Below are positions 33,763 through 45,884 of a stretch of 64,000 nt of DNA, piece after piece. The notes under the pieces were generated by a model that worked only from the letters and a program-made list of their open reading frames with translations, was not told where the DNA came from and ran no database searches. Source of the stretch: Paguma larvata (lineage: Eukaryota; Chordata; Mammalia; Carnivora; Viverridae). The translations under genes were made by a program, and so were the position numbers. Each line of letters starts with the position of its first letter. Positions within the stretch are counted from its first letter, which is position 1. The DNA lies in contig CM057835.1 in the NCBI GenBank assembly GCA_030068075.1, positions 70,943,895 to 71,007,894 of the forward strand. Direction: 5' to 3'.

Positions 33763-34680
33763 GTGAGTCTTCCCCCTTTCGTTCTTCTTTTGTCCAGTGT
33801 ACATTTTCGGGTGATTCTTCTCTGCTTTCTATTGTGACCTGTGCTTAGGCTGAAGGTCTGTGGGGTCTGTAAGTTTGTCCCTTTCTCTGCCCTTCATCGC
33901 CTCCACCAGGCCCATTTTTTCAGATATGTAGTCAGGGCTACAGGCTCCATCCTTGTGAATGTTTCCTGATCTAAACATGAACTCAGACTTAACTGTGGCA
34001 CCAGCTCTCACCCAAAGGAATCTTCTCCTCTGGACTCGGGGATGGTCGGGTCTCCACTCTGGGTATCTGAGTTCCAAGAGTCCAAGAGAATTGAAGGGTA
34101 GTGACAAGCGATGATAGTTCCAGCCATAGAGGGGCTGTGGGATGTGGAAAGGATTCTCATGATGGCTCAGGCACTGGGTTCCATTCACGGGGAATCCCTA
34201 GCAGAGAACTTCCAGAAGCACAGCGAGAAGAGCATTTTCTGGGAATTGGAGACATGGAAGAGGAAGCTGTACAAGAGGGTCAAGAAGCAAGGACATCAGA
34301 GGAGAAGGGGGCCATGGGTACTGGGACTTTCCACCTCCACAGAGATGGGCGGGAAACCAGTATCAGGACAGTTCTTAGAACCAGGTCCTGAGTTCAGGAT
34401 ACTCAGGCAGCAGGAGTACATCCTTTCATAGCCTACCATGGCAGGAAATTGCCTTGAACAGATATGGGATCCGGAGTCTCATGATAGAGACATGTGATAG
34501 GGGCAGTGACTACCAGGCTTCCAGAAATGCTAAGACAGTCAGAACTCCCAGGATAAATTCACAGAACAGGGAGACTCCTCAGAACAGACTTAGCCCAGCC
34601 TCAGATCTGAAAATTCACCTCACCTGAAAACCCTCCATAAATAGGAGTCCTTGGAAACCAGATCCAGGGAATCCCACTTT

Positions 34681-34902
34681 TAAAAATCTTTTTAACATTT
34701 ATTCATTTTTGAGAGACAGGGAGTGGCCAGTGGTGAGCAGGGAAGGGGAAAAGAGATAAGAAGACAAGAATCTGAAGCAGGCTCTAGGCACTGAGCTGTC
34801 AGCACAGCTGAAAGCATAATGCAGGGCTTGAACACAAGAACGGTGATAATATGCCCTAAACATAAATCAAACATTTAACTGACTGAGCCACCAAGGGAGC
34901 CC
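34681..34902 (-). mobile_element. CAN-SINE (feliform tRNA-Lys type), cassette 6
   Basis: On the minus strand: a tRNA-derived head ending in the 'gactgagccacc' A-box complement at about 34880-34891, body and A-rich end at 34681. The flanks 'atcccactt' and 'aactcccactt' look like a target-site duplication of a site that is empty in the J3-C3 and J9-C9 introns. It shares its insertion point with the SINEs of cassettes 7, 8, 10 and 11. Confidence 0.85.
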
Positions 34903-35256
34903 AGAAACTCCCACTTCTTCCCAACAAGCATCCTTAGGCAGGGTCCCTGTTGGGGGTGGGGGGTGAAGGCTGCAATGATGGTGTGAGGGACTCTGAACAG
35001 GAATCTTACTTTTAATAAGGTAACACAGCCCTGCAACCAGCTTGAGGGTAACCGGTAGAGAACCTGGGGGCATATGGCAGTGACACAAACATCCAGGACA
35101 GAAAGATTCACAGGGAAATTCAGGTCTCAGGGACAATGCCAGGCAGTCCCAAGAGGACTGTGTGAATTAGGAGGACCTGTGACCTGGAGACTGTCTGAGG
35201 GCATGGATGGACTCAGACACTACAGAGTCTGGCATTCACATTCATTTCAACAGAAG

Positions 35257-35262
35257 GTGAGT
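35257..35262 (+). promoter_or_regulatory. Splice-donor-like motif before C6
   Basis: caacagaag|gtgagt with GT at 35257, 160 nt before C6. Confidence 0.5.
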
Positions 35263-35416
35263 GACCCTATCCATGGCTAACCTGATCTCAGGAAGGTGGC
35301 GCCACTTGAGGTCCGTGCCATGAACATGACAGAGCTGTTCCTCACATCAGGACTGAGGTAGAAGCTTCAACAACGGGCACCTAATCTCTGACTGACAGGC
35401 TCTCCCTGCCCCACAG

Positions 35417-35736
35417 GTCAGCCCAAGTCGGCCCCCTCGGTCACACTCTTCCCGCCCTCTGCTGAGGAGCTCAGTGCCAACAAGGCCACCCTGGTGTGCC
35501 TCATCAGTGACTTCTACCCCAGCGGCGTGACGGTGGCCTGGAAGGCAGATGGCACCCCTGTCACCCAGGGTGTGGAGACCACAAAGCCCTCCAAACAGAG
35601 CAACAACAAGTATGCGGCCAGCAGCTACCTGAGCCTGTCACCTGCCCAGTGGAAATCTCGCAGCAGCTACACCTGCCAGGTCACACATGAGGGTAACACC
35701 GTGGAGAAGAATGTGGTCCCCGTAGAGTGCTCTTAG
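35417..35736 (+). CDS. IGLC: Ig lambda constant exon C6
   Basis: Complete 320-nt exon, 106 residues, with Cys28, Trp42, Cys87 and Cys105. Acceptor at 35415-35416, TAG at 35734-35736. It reads SAPSV at the start, Val38 and EGNTVEK. The tail is PVECS where most copies read PAECS; C7 shares this, and the two predicted proteins are identical. The 3' flank is a different type from C1-C5. The poly(A) hexamer has decayed to AATATG, so output could be reduced although the coding part is intact. Confidence 0.95.
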
Positions 35737-35844
35737 GTCAAGGGACCGCCACTTTCCCAAGGGGGTGTCCAGCTGTTGGACCTCCAGGAAGCACTCCCCT
35801 TGCAACAGGATTCCAGCCCTTCTCCCTTCATTCAATCAATGCTC

Positions 35845-35850
35845 AATATG
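35845..35850 (+). terminator. C6 decayed polyadenylation signal AATATG
   Basis: At the place of AATAAA in C7, C9, C10 and C12 (context ctcaataaaatg), C6 reads ctcaatatgatg. Confidence 0.6.
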
Positions 35851-37903
35851 ATGTCCATTATTCAATCAGAAATCATGTTCTCTGGTCATTTGGGTTCAAC
35901 ATTTCATGTCCTGAAATCAACCAACCTTAGGGTGAAACATCATTCTAGGCCCCGTGAGAAAGGAACCCACAGAAGGCATCATCATGGTTCTTGAAGGGTG
36001 GTTTTAGTCTCAGCCGAGATTGTGAGACAACAGTCCTCAACAGGAGATAGGAATGGCAAAAACAAGAGAAAACTTCCTCCACAATGTCTGTATCCTTTCC
36101 TTCTTGTATGAACCATGTCCTCTGCCAGTAATAGCTGCCCTCACTGATCATGGGTCTCCATTAATGCTCTAATAATTCCTGAGCTTCACCCTGTACCTGG
36201 CGCCACACTGTCTACAACTAGCCCTCTGTTATAAGGTCCACTCTTGTCTCCAACAGATCCCCACTGAATCAATGGTGTCTCTGGTTTCCTACCTTGTGTG
36301 ATCATTCCCCATCATACCAGCATAGGGCCCCGTCCCTTCCTTATGTGACCCTTTTCCCTACCTCCCCAGGAACAATCACCTGTTCTTCTTCCCACAGACT
36401 CCCCATCACACTTACTACAGGACCCTCTGCCTAGAGGCTAATCACTAACACACACACTCCCACTGCTGGCACCTCCACACAACAGTGTCTCTTGCTTCCC
36501 TCTTGCATCCAAGGCCTCTGGGAGACAGACCCCAGCTATGATCTCTAGGTCCCCTCCATGGCCTGGCCAACCCATGATCCCACCACTTGTGATTAGGTGA
36601 CATGCCTGTTCCTCTCTGTTATAAATCGAGGCTCAGATTCTGCCAGTGGCCTGCTGAAAGTTTTCTCAACTGACTCATCTACTTAGGAGCTCAAGGTGGG
36701 ATCTAATCCTAACACACAGGCACACACACAGTTACCAAAGAACGGAAACATACATGTGCACATGTGATGATCACAGAACCATTGCATCATTTACAAAACT
36801 GTCATGATGGGCATCTCTGTGGAAGGCTCAGGACCAGCTGTTTCAGGAAGTGTTGCGCAGGGTTCCAGGGGGGAAGTGAACAAAGGAAACTCAGTCCCTG
36901 CAGAAGATACAAATGCCAGCCAGTAACAAGAGAAGGCCCCAGAGATTCTGGTCAAAGCTAGGGTGAGAAAAGTAATCTCATGGGCTGGTGGGACGGAGTA
37001 AAGAGATGAAGTGAGAGCAAATCATGGAAGACAGTAAGAGTCCTGGCTTAGCAATCAAGTGTGTCACAGAAAGAAGGACACACTTGTGATGCAAGTGACA
37101 TCCCCACGCCAAGATGCAGACCGAGGTCCTGGGTGTCAAAGACATCACACAGTGAAGTTCCAGTGTAAGGATACTATATGTGTCCTGTTGTCGGGGCCAT
37201 CCTATATGGTGATATTCTTGTACATGGGGAATGTGTGATTCTCAGTCATTTCAAAGGACCATCACAGACTGCCACATTTCAGCTCAAGGTGAACCCCATG
37301 GACCTAGTTACTGCGTCCCCACCCACGAGCGACCCTCCAGGTCAATCCAGCTACATTCAACCCACAAACACCTACTGCATGACAGCTGCCCTCACAGGGA
37401 TCAGTGAAAGGGCTAAACAGTGACCACGCTACCTTCCATAGAACGTTCCAAAATGGGGGTTCAGGAGTTCAGGACACTATGGAAGGATCTAAATGCTGGG
37501 GGGAAAATAATTCTCCTTCAATACTTCCCATTCCTGACCCAAACCTCCACGGTTACCTGTGGTGATGATGTGGAGGAATATCCAATCCTCCCCAGAGTCC
37601 CAAGTCTGCAAAGGGTTCCAAGCTCCATCACCACTGTGCTGAAACAGCCCTGCTAGCCCCTACCACAATAACTTCCTCACAAAGACTGAGGAGAGCACAC
37701 AGGGGCTTCATAAGGATGGCATTACTGGGAATTCTAATGCCATACCTAGAGAGGTCTCTCCACTTCCTCCCCATGAATAACAATGGATGGAAACTGAACC
37801 CTTCATGGAACTAAAATTCCAGGGACTCAGGGTGCACTTCCTTCATGACCCATCTGCCCAACCACCACCAGTGACAAGGGGGCTGGGCTTGGGGTCTCCC
37901 TTG
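35851..37903. other. C6 to J7 intergenic spacer
   Basis: Non-coding, type shared with C9-J10, C10-J11 and the DNA after C12. It contains a short CA-rich tract at about 36711-36730. No gene seen. Confidence 0.75.
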
Positions 37904-37915
37904 CAGCTGCAGGTG
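37904..37915 (+). promoter_or_regulatory. Paired E-box upstream of J7
   Basis: CAGCTGCAGGTG, exact, 32 bases before the nonamer. Confidence 0.5.
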
Positions 37916-37947
37916 GGCATGGGTCAGGGGTGGAGGGGCTGACAGAG

Positions 37948-37975
37948 TGTTTGTGTTCGTGGCTGTATCACAGTG
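37948..37975 (+). other. J7 recombination signal (12-RSS)
   Basis: Nonamer tgtttgtgt, 12-base spacer, heptamer cacagtg. Confidence 0.85.
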
Positions 37976-38013
37976 TTTTAAGTTCGGTGGAGGGACACGT
38001 CTGACGGTCATTG
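37976..38013 (+). CDS. IGLJ: Ig lambda joining segment J7
   Basis: 38 nt, FKFGGGTRLTVI plus G, donor GTGAGT at 38014. It differs from J6 by Gly for Ser in the bulge and Arg for His. It pairs with the intact C7, 1648 bases on. Likely functional. Confidence 0.92.
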
Positions 38014-38927
38014 GTGAGTCTTCCCCCTTTCTCTCTTTTTCGTTCCAGTGTACTCTTTCGGGTAATTTTCTCTGTTTTCTATTGTGACATGTGCTTAGGC
38101 TGAAGGTCCATGGGGTCTGTAATTTTTTCTCTTTAGTCTGCCCTTCATCGCCTCCACCTGTCCCATTTTTTCAGATATGTAGTCAGGACTACAGGGTCCA
38201 TCCTTAAAATGTTTCCTTATCTGAACATAAACTCAGGCCTCACTGTGGCTCCTGCTCACTCCTAAAGGGAACCTTCTCCTCTAGACTTGGAGACGGTCGG
38301 TCTCCACTCAGGGTATCTGGGTTCCAAGTGTTCAAGGAGAAATGAGTGGTTAAGTAGCAAGTGCTGGGAGTTCAGGTCGCCAGAGGGAATGCGATAAGGG
38401 AAGGATATTTGTGATGGCTCAGGCACTGGTTCCACCCTCGGGGGATCCCAGGCTGCATACTTTGAGAAACACAGAGAGGAGAGCCTTGTCTGCCTTAGAG
38501 ATATGGAGGAGGAAGTGGTACAAGAGGGTCAAGAATCGAGGACATCAGAGGAGAAGGGGGCAATGGGTGCTGGGACGTTCCACCTCCAGAGATAGGTGGG
38601 AAACCAATATAGGACAATTCTTAGGAACATGTCCTGAGTTCAGGATACTCAGGCAGCAGGAGTATATCCCTTCACAGCCCACCATGGCACGATATCACCT
38701 TGAGCAGATACATGGGACTGGAGCCTCCTGATAGAGACATGTGATAGGGGCAGTGACTACCAGGCTTCCAGAAATGCTAAGACAGTCAGACCTCCCAGGA
38801 TAAATTCACAGAACAGGGAGACTCCTCAGAACAGACTTAGCCCAGCCTCAGATCTGAAAATTCGCCTCACCTGAAAACCCTCCATCTATAGGACTCCTTG
38901 GAAACCAGCTCCAGGGAATCCCACTTT

Positions 38928-39148
38928 TAAAATTTTTTTAACATTTACTCATTTTTGAGAGACAGGGAGAGGCCAGTAGTGACCAGGGAAGGGGAAAAGA
39001 GATAAGAAGACAAGAATCTGAAGCAGGCTCTAGGCACGGAGCTATCAGCACAGCTGAGAGTGCAATGAAGGGCTCGAACACAAGAACTGTGATATTGTGA
39101 CCCAAACATAAGTCTAATGCTTAACCGACTGAGCCCCCAAGGTGGCCC
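38928..39148 (-). mobile_element. CAN-SINE, cassette 7
   Basis: Same insertion site and orientation as the SINE of cassette 6; an orthologous copy made by cassette duplication, not a new insertion. Confidence 0.85.
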
Positions 39149-39502
39149 AGAAACTCCCACTTCTTTCCCACCAAGCATCCTTAGGCAGGGTTCTTGCTGG
39201 GAGGTGGGCAAGGCTGCAATGATGGTGTGAGGGACTCATGACAGGAAACTTACTTTTCAAAGGGTAACACAGCCCTGCAACCAGCTTGAGGGTAACCGGT
39301 AAAGAACCTGTGGAGATATGGCAGTGACACAAACATCCAGTACAGAGAGATTCACAGGGAAATTCAGGTCTCAGGGACAATGCCAGTTAGCCCCAGGGGA
39401 GGACTGTGTGAATTAGCAGGACGTGTGACCTGGAGACTGTCTGAGGACATGGATAGACTCAGACACTACAGAGTCTGGCATTCACATTCATACCATCAGA
39501 AG

Positions 39503-39508
39503 GTGAGT
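39503..39508 (+). promoter_or_regulatory. Splice-donor-like motif before C7
   Basis: atcagaag|gtgagt with GT at 39503, 159 nt before C7. Confidence 0.5.
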
Positions 39509-39661
39509 GACACTACCCATGGCTGACCTGATCTCAGGAAGCTGACACCGATGAGGTCTATGTCATGAACATGACAGAGCTGTTCCTCACATCAGGACTG
39601 AGATAGAAGCTTCAACAACGGGCACCTGATCTCTGACTGACTGGCTCTCCCTGCCCCACAG

Positions 39662-39981
39662 GTCAGCCCAAGTCGGCCCCTTCAGTCACACTCTTTCCGC
39701 CCTCTGCTGAGGAGCTCAGTGCCAACAAGGCCACCCTGGTGTGCCTCATCAGTGACTTCTACCCCAGCGGCGTGACGGTGGCCTGGAAGGCAGATGGCAC
39801 CCCTGTCACCCAGGGTGTGGAGACCACAAAGCCCTCCAAACAGAGCAACAACAAGTATGCAGCCAGCAGCTACCTGAGCCTGTCACCTGCCCAGTGGAAA
39901 TCTCGCAGCAGCTACACCTGCCAGGTCACGCATGAGGGTAACACCGTGGAGAAGAATGTGGTCCCCGTAGAGTGCTCTTAG
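39662..39981 (+). CDS. IGLC: Ig lambda constant exon C7
   Basis: Complete 320-nt exon. The predicted protein is identical to C6, including the PVECS tail; only silent differences are seen. Acceptor at 39660-39661, TAG at 39979-39981. All three key cysteines and Trp42 are present, and AATAAA is at 40090. Functional-looking. The next J (cassette 8) has been deleted and the next C is dead. Confidence 0.95.
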
Positions 39982-40089
39982 GTCAAGGGACCGCCACTTT
40001 CCCAAGGGGGTGTCCAGCTGTTGGACCTCCAGGAAGCACTCCCCTTGCAACAGGATTCCAGCCCTTCTCCCTTCATTCAATCAATGCTC

Positions 40090-40095
40090 AATAAA
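40090..40095 (+). terminator. C7 polyadenylation signal AATAAA
   Basis: AATAAA 109 bases after the stop; same place as C9, C10 and C12. Confidence 0.85.
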
Positions 40096-40613
40096 ATGTC
40101 CATTATTCAATCAGAAATCATGTTCTCTGGTCATGTGTGTTCAACATTTCGCATCCTGAAATCAACCAACCTTAGGGTGAAACATCATTCTAGGCCCCGT
40201 GAGAAAGGAACCCACAGAAGGCATCATCATGGCTCATGAAGGGTAGTTTTAGTCTCAGCCGAGATTGTGAGACAACAGTCCTCAACAGTAGATACCAACA
40301 GAAAAAAAAAAGAGAGAGAGAGAAAACTTCCTCTACAATGTCTGTATCCTTTCCTTCTTATATGAACCATGTCCACTGCCAGTAATAGCTGCCCTCACTG
40401 ATCATGGGTCATGGGAACAAAGTGACAGGTGACAGGGACAGTGACTACCAGGCTTCCAGATATTCTGAGACAGTCAGACCTCCCAGAATAAATTCACAGA
40501 ATGGGGAGACTTCTCAGAACAGACATAGCCCACATCAGGTCTGAAAATTCATCTCACCTGAAAACCCTCCATCTATAGGACTCTTTGGAATCCAGGTCCA
40601 GGGAATCCTACCT

Positions 40614-40841
40614 TAAAAAACTTTTTTTAGCACTTGTTCAGTATTGAGAGACAGGGAAAGGCAGACAGTGAGCCGAGGTGGGTGGAGAGAGAGATAAATA
40701 GACACAGAATCTGAAGTCGGCTCCAGGCTCTAAGCTCTCAAGGCAGCTGAGAGTGCAATGCATGGCTCAAACTCACAAACTGAGATACCATGGTCTGAGA
40801 CCAAGTGAAATGCTTAACCAACTGAGCCACCAAGGTGCCCC
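40614..40841 (-). mobile_element. CAN-SINE, cassette 8
   Basis: Same site as the other intronic SINEs; closest to the cassette 11 copy (shared '…cacttgttcagtattgagag…'). Confidence 0.85.
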
Positions 40842-41203
40842 AGAAACTCCCACTGCTTTCCCACCAAGCATCCATAGGCAGGGCCCTGTTGGGACATGGG
40901 CAAGGCTGCAGTCATGGTGTGAGGGGCTCTGGGGACAGAAAACATACATTTCAAAGGGTAACACAGCCCTGAAACCAAGACAGACCAGATAGAGGGTAAT
41001 CAGGTAAGAGACTTGGGGGATATACTAGCGACACAAACGTCCAGAAAAGAGAGATTCACAAGGAAACGCGGGTCATAGGACCAATGCCAGCCAGTCTGGA
41101 GAGGACTGTGTGGATTAGCAGGACATGTGACCTGCAGATGCCTGAGAACATGGAGGGACCCAGACACTAAAGAATCAGGCAGTCAGATTCATTCCAACAG
41201 AAG

Positions 41204-41209
41204 GTGAGT
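41204..41209 (+). promoter_or_regulatory. Splice-donor-like motif before C8
   Basis: ccaacagaag|gtgagt with GT at 41204, 159 nt before the C8 pseudo-exon. Confidence 0.5.
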
Positions 41210-41362
41210 GACCCTGCCTATGGCTGAACTGAATTAGAGATCTGGGGCCAGTTGAGGCTCAAGCCATCTCATGATAGAGCTGTTCCTCACATCAGGAATG
41301 AGGTATGAGCTTCAGCCATGGACACCTGGTCTCTGGCTGACCACCTCTCTTCCAACTCACAG

Positions 41363-41682
41363 GTCAGCCCAACTCGGATCCCTCTGTCATACACTTACAG
41401 CCTTCTGCAGAGGAGCTCTCTCCAATAAGGCCCCCCTGGTGTGACTCACAAGTGTCTTCTACTCCAGTGGCTTGATGGTTGTCTAGAAGCTATATGGCAC
41501 CTCCCGTCACCCAGGGCATGGAGACCACCAAGCCCTCCAAACTGAGCAACAAAAAGTACGTGGCCAGCAGCTACCTGAACCTGTCACCTGATCAGCGGTA
41601 ATCTCACAGCAAATTCACCTGTCAGGTCACGCATAAGGGGAGCACTGTGGAGAAGAGTGTGGTCACCGCGGAGTACGCTTAG
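41363..41682 (+). pseudogene. IGLC: C8: Ig lambda constant pseudogene with no J
   Basis: Full-length alignment to a lambda constant exon, with acceptor at 41361-41362, but dead. The Cys28 codon is TGA (gtgtgactc), further stops come from gtctag (about 41484) and cggtaa (about 41597), there are small shifts in the first third, and the final Cys has become Tyr (gagtacgct). The opening [10 protein letters not shown] differs from all live copies and is shared with C11, so the two are sister copies. No J lies between C7 and C8. Confidence 0.92.
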
Positions 41683-44215
41683 GTCCCTGAGATTGTCAGA
41701 GACAGGAGACTTCCTCATCCACACACTGCTTTCCCAGCTCGCCATGTACCCCTGAGAACAAACCCCTGGATCAGATCGGACCAGGCAGATCACACACCCT
41801 CCCTGATTCTCCTGAGCTCCCTAAAGAAATTATCACTTACCATTTGATATTTCTGATGTGAATTTTCTGTCTGGTTTTGTCTGGGTTAAAGGTTTAGTAT
41901 TAAGAGAAGGCACAGGCATAACATGAGATTCTATCTAACCCTCGTCCACTCAACTAACCCTAAAGGGACCCTATTTACTCTATATCCCCCAGGGAACAAC
42001 CTAGAGCATGAAATAGTTCTGCGGTACCAGCCTCCCAGATACAACACTTGTCATCTGTAAAGGGAGAAAATCTGAGTGAGAGGGACCTAGGGGCCCTGTA
42101 GGGTATCAGAGAGGAGTGAGAAGGGTCCCAGGAGCCAGCAGTGGGCAGAAGCAACAATATGAAGGAGGCAGATCCTTGAGGATCTTTCAGAACAGAAGTA
42201 AACTTCCTGGTTCCATACATGTGACCCTGAGGGGAGAGGGATTACCAAATGAGGGGTCCATGGTTGGCCCATTAACAGGGAGCCATGGAAAACTTTCAAA
42301 AACACATCTTAGAAATACATTTCATAAAATTTTACCATACATGTTAAGTGAGTAAAGACACTAACAAGTCCTACAGTCAAACAGTTTCACATCTTGTAGC
42401 CTAAGACCTAGACCTAGGTGACTCCCCCAACCAACTCAGGAAGACCTGGAACACTCTTCAAAACTGCAGTGTTTACCCGCACTAGTGCTGGAAACTGGAG
42501 GTCAGGTGTAAGCACAAAGATATCGAGTCTATGTTCTAATGGGCAGGGGTAAAGGTCAGGCTCAAAGGGACCCTAACTTGGGGGTGGAACTGAGTAACAG
42601 GCTCATCATCTGAACTGAGATCAAGCAGTGAGTTACTTTATGGTTAGGTTATAAATGAAGTCAATGATATTGGCCTGCATGTGGTGGGGACATGGAGAAC
42701 TGAGTAAATGTGAATGGACACCATCCTGGCCACATAATAGGCATCCAATGATATTCCCAAAAAGGAGAGCCTATTTTAATTTTGGAGTAGAGTTCGGCTA
42801 GTGTAGACCAGCTCAGGCAGAGTGAGTGAGGTCTGGGAGCAAAGTCAGAGTCCCTTTCCCCAGGTACTCAGGGCCCACTGAACCTACTGTGATCACGCCT
42901 CCTTCACTCGCTATGGCTCAATCCTGAGTGACCTGTCACCTGGTATCAGAGACCTATTCAGTCCTAGGTCAGTGAAGCATGTGAGGTCAGGCACACAAAG
43001 ATGCAGGGACAACCATCCCCTGTCTAGGTCTCCAGCTCATCAGAAACAAGCAGCTGCCTTCACCAGACCTGCGAGGGAGCCAGGCCAGCCCAGGGACAAG
43101 GCCTACAAACCACAGGAGTTCTGAGATCACAATGGAGCAGAGCAAAGGGACCCCTTAGACTTCTCTCCAGCCACTCATGCCCTAGACAAACCCAAGAGGA
43201 AGAAAGAAGACTGAGGGTCCTAGTATCCCAATGCACCTGCTGGTCCCATGTCAAGGAACTGAATGCTGAGGCCCAAATGAGGGAGAAGGTCACCCAGGTC
43301 TACTTCGTGTGCAGGACTCTGCTGTACAATGCTAAAATCGCCCCAGCTCTGGTATTACCCCACACTATCATCTCTTCTTGTAAGTTGCCTGTAAGTGTGC
43401 ATTAAGGATAAATGAAAACACCAAAATAGGGAGACAAAGGAATAAGAACCTCCATGTTCCCATCAACCAGATCCCAGTCTATCAATTCCCTGATGATGCT
43501 GATGCAACAACAAAATAATCGCTCTCTTATGCAATATTTGGAAACAAATTCCAGATATCATATCTTTTTATGAAACAATTTCATCTGTGTACCAGAAGAT
43601 CAAGGCGTAAACAGAAACTAAAGTAGCATCTTCAAAATGACGTAGAAACTGTGAGTAAATCCTTAACTGAAACACTTATCATCAAAGAACTCAAACTTAT
43701 CACAAGTGAATTCATGGAATTATATTGTTGATGCTGTTGTTATTTGGAGGTATTTCCTTTTCTTTTTCTGAGTATTGAATAACATTTGACACTTTGGTTG
43801 GGGAGGGGGGGGTTTTCAGGTCTGTAAGAATCTCCCAAATTGTGCTACCTTTCCTTGCAAGGAAGGGGCTTCGGGGATGAGCGACTGGCCCTGTGACTCT
43901 CCCATGATGGGGATACAGTCAAAGACTCCCAGAGTTGTATCTGAACAATCTCCATTTTCTCTGCTTCCTCTGTTTGCAAAGAGCTTCTGGCATCAGATCC
44001 TTCAGGAAGGCCAGTTTGCAAGACATCAGAATCACCTCCCAGGACAGTTGGCTACTTTATATCAATGGACCCTCATCAAGTGAACCTTTTAAGGTAGCAT
44101 TAGCTGCTTTGATATTCAATGACTCCGTCCATCAGATGGGAAGGGTACATCACAGCAATATTTCATTTATATCTTCTTTCTCCTTGAGGGCTTCAACATA
44201 GCCACTTGGGGAATG
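41683..44215. other. C8 to J9 spacer, first part
   Basis: C1/C3-type 3' flank. The poly(A) hexamer is lost (ctccctaaag at about 41816-41825). It contains the old repeat at about 43365-43680. It aligns with 56690-59225, with roughly one difference in ten bases until about 44.0 kb. Confidence 0.7.
43365..43680. repeat. Old interspersed repeat, copy 6 of 7
   Basis: Matches 58365-58690 and 8560-8870. Confidence 0.5.
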
Positions 44216-45812
44216 CCTAGAGCCACGTCCCCCTCTCATGAGCACACCTGCTCTGACCTCCCCAAGGACACTGCTCTGTCTCCCTCCCACAGACTCCCTG
44301 TGCACACTCACTACTGGACCCTCTGTCTGTACACTGGTCCCTCACACCCACACTCCTACTGCTGACACTTCCTCTCACCAGTATCTCTTGGTGCACACCA
44401 AGTTCTCTGGGAAACCGACATGAGCTATGCTCTCTGGGACCCCTCTGAGGCCAGACCAAAATATTAGCCCACCACTTCTGTTTTGATAATCTGCCTAGGT
44501 CCTGTTGTTAATCAAGACTCAGGTTCTGGAATGGGTTGCAACAGGGTTCTCAACTGACTCATCTACTTAGGAGCTCGGTGTGGGATCTGATCATAACACA
44601 CACAAGCACACACACAGGTACAAATGAACAGAAACATACATGCACACCCATGATCACAGAGCCATTGGTTCATTTACAACACTGCCATGGTGGGCATCTC
44701 TATGGAAAGATCAAGAGGAGCTGGGGTAGAAGGTGCTGCACAGGAAGCCAGGATATGACAAGAACAAAGACAACTCAATCTCTGTCATCCATACCGGAGC
44801 CAGCCAGTAGCAATAGAAGGCTCCAGGGACTGTATTAGTGCTGGAGCGAGACAAGCAACCTCATGAGAAGCTGGAAAGATGTTTATAAACTATTCGAGAG
44901 CACATCAAGGAAGACAGCCAGAGTTCTGGCTTAGCATGCCAATGTGACACAGAAAGGATGCCAGACTTGTGCGTCCCCTGTGTGAGAAATTCAGGTGACA
45001 TCCCCAGGCGAGGATGCAGGTGAAGGTCATGGGTTTCAGAGACCCTCCTCTTCACATGAAGGTCCAGTGCAGAGGTACAGTTTGTGTCCCCTTCTTGGGG
45101 CTACCCTGTGCTAGTAATGCTCCTGTACGTGGGGCATGTGTGATTCTCAGTCACTTCAAGGCTAGGCACAGACTCCCACACGTCAGCACAGGGTAAAATT
45201 TTAGGAGGTAATGACTGCCTCCCCACACACAAGGGACCCACCAGGTCTATCCAGTTTGCATTCAGAGCACACACCCCTACACCATGACAGCTGCCCTCAC
45301 GGCTTAGGACAGGGACTAAACAGTGACCACACTACTGTCCAGAAGAACTAGCCAAAGGCAAGGATCAGGAGCTCAGGGCCTAGAGAGGGATCTAAGTGCT
45401 TGGGAAAAACAAGATTCTGCTCCCAACACTTCCCATTCCTGACCCTGACCTCCACTGTTTCCTGCACTGAGGATGTGGTGGCATATCTAGGATGCTCTCT
45501 ATGAGTCCCAAGTCTGCAAAGGGTTCCCAGACCCATCATCTCTGTGCTGAAACAGCTCTGCTCACCCATTATACAATGACATCCTGACACTGACTGAGGA
45601 GAGCACACAGGGCCTTCCTAAGGATGGGGTTAGCTGGGAATTCAGATGCCATATCTAGAGAGGGTCTCTCCAACCCCTCCCCATGCCTGAGGATGGATGC
45701 AATCTGACCTCTCCATGGAACTGAAATTCCAGGTCTTCAGGGGGCAACCCGACAGCTACCCTCTGCCCGACCAGCACCCGTGACAAGGAGGCTGGGCTTT
45801 GGGTCTCCCATG
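44216..45812. other. J9 upstream flank
   Basis: Non-coding, flank type shared with J3 and J12. Nearly identical to 59226-60815. CA-rich tract at about 44598-44616. No gene seen. Confidence 0.75.
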
Positions 45813-45824
45813 CAGCTGCAGGTG
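45813..45824 (+). promoter_or_regulatory. Paired E-box upstream of J9
   Basis: CAGCTGCAGGTG, exact, 32 bases before the nonamer. Confidence 0.5.
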
Positions 45825-45856
45825 GGCCTTGGTCAGGGGTGGTGGGGCTGACAGAG

Positions 45857-45884
45857 GGTTTTTGTTCGAGACTGTGTCACAGTG
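45857..45884 (+). other. J9 recombination signal (12-RSS)
   Basis: Perfect nonamer ggtttttgt (45857-45865), 12-base spacer, heptamer cacagtg. With J2 and J12 the best nonamers in the window. Confidence 0.9.

Larger units (their letters stand above)
33763..35416 (+). other. J6-C6 intron
   Basis: 1654 bases. It holds the minus-strand CAN-SINE (34681-34902) and the splice-donor-like motif (GT at 35257, 160 nt before C6). A J-like motif lies 31 bases after J6 (33794-33814). Confidence 0.8.
38014..39661 (+). other. J7-C7 intron
   Basis: 1648 bases with the CAN-SINE (38928-39148) and the splice-donor-like motif (GT at 39503, 159 nt before C7). A J-like motif lies near 38044-38062. Confidence 0.8.
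40096..41362 (+). other. C7 3' flank fused to a J-C intron (J deleted)
   Basis: 40096-40410 is ordinary C7 3' flank. At about 40405-40430 it changes, within the words 'tgatcatgggtcatggg…aggtgacagggacagtgac', into sequence matching the inside of the J11-C11 intron (from about 55437). About 3 kb including a J has been lost. A short A/AG-rich run lies at 40301-40324. Confidence 0.8.

Noticed and set aside
34870..34902. tRNA-like A-box and B-box sequence
   Set aside because: These are the heads of CAN-SINEs, without a folding tRNA body; not tRNA genes.
35638..35835. A 65-codon minus-strand frame starting MNEGRR, repeated at 39883, 48095 and 52364
   Set aside because: It is the antisense of the C exon end and its 3' flank. 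It recurs only because the cassettes are duplicated; no domain, no independent signal.
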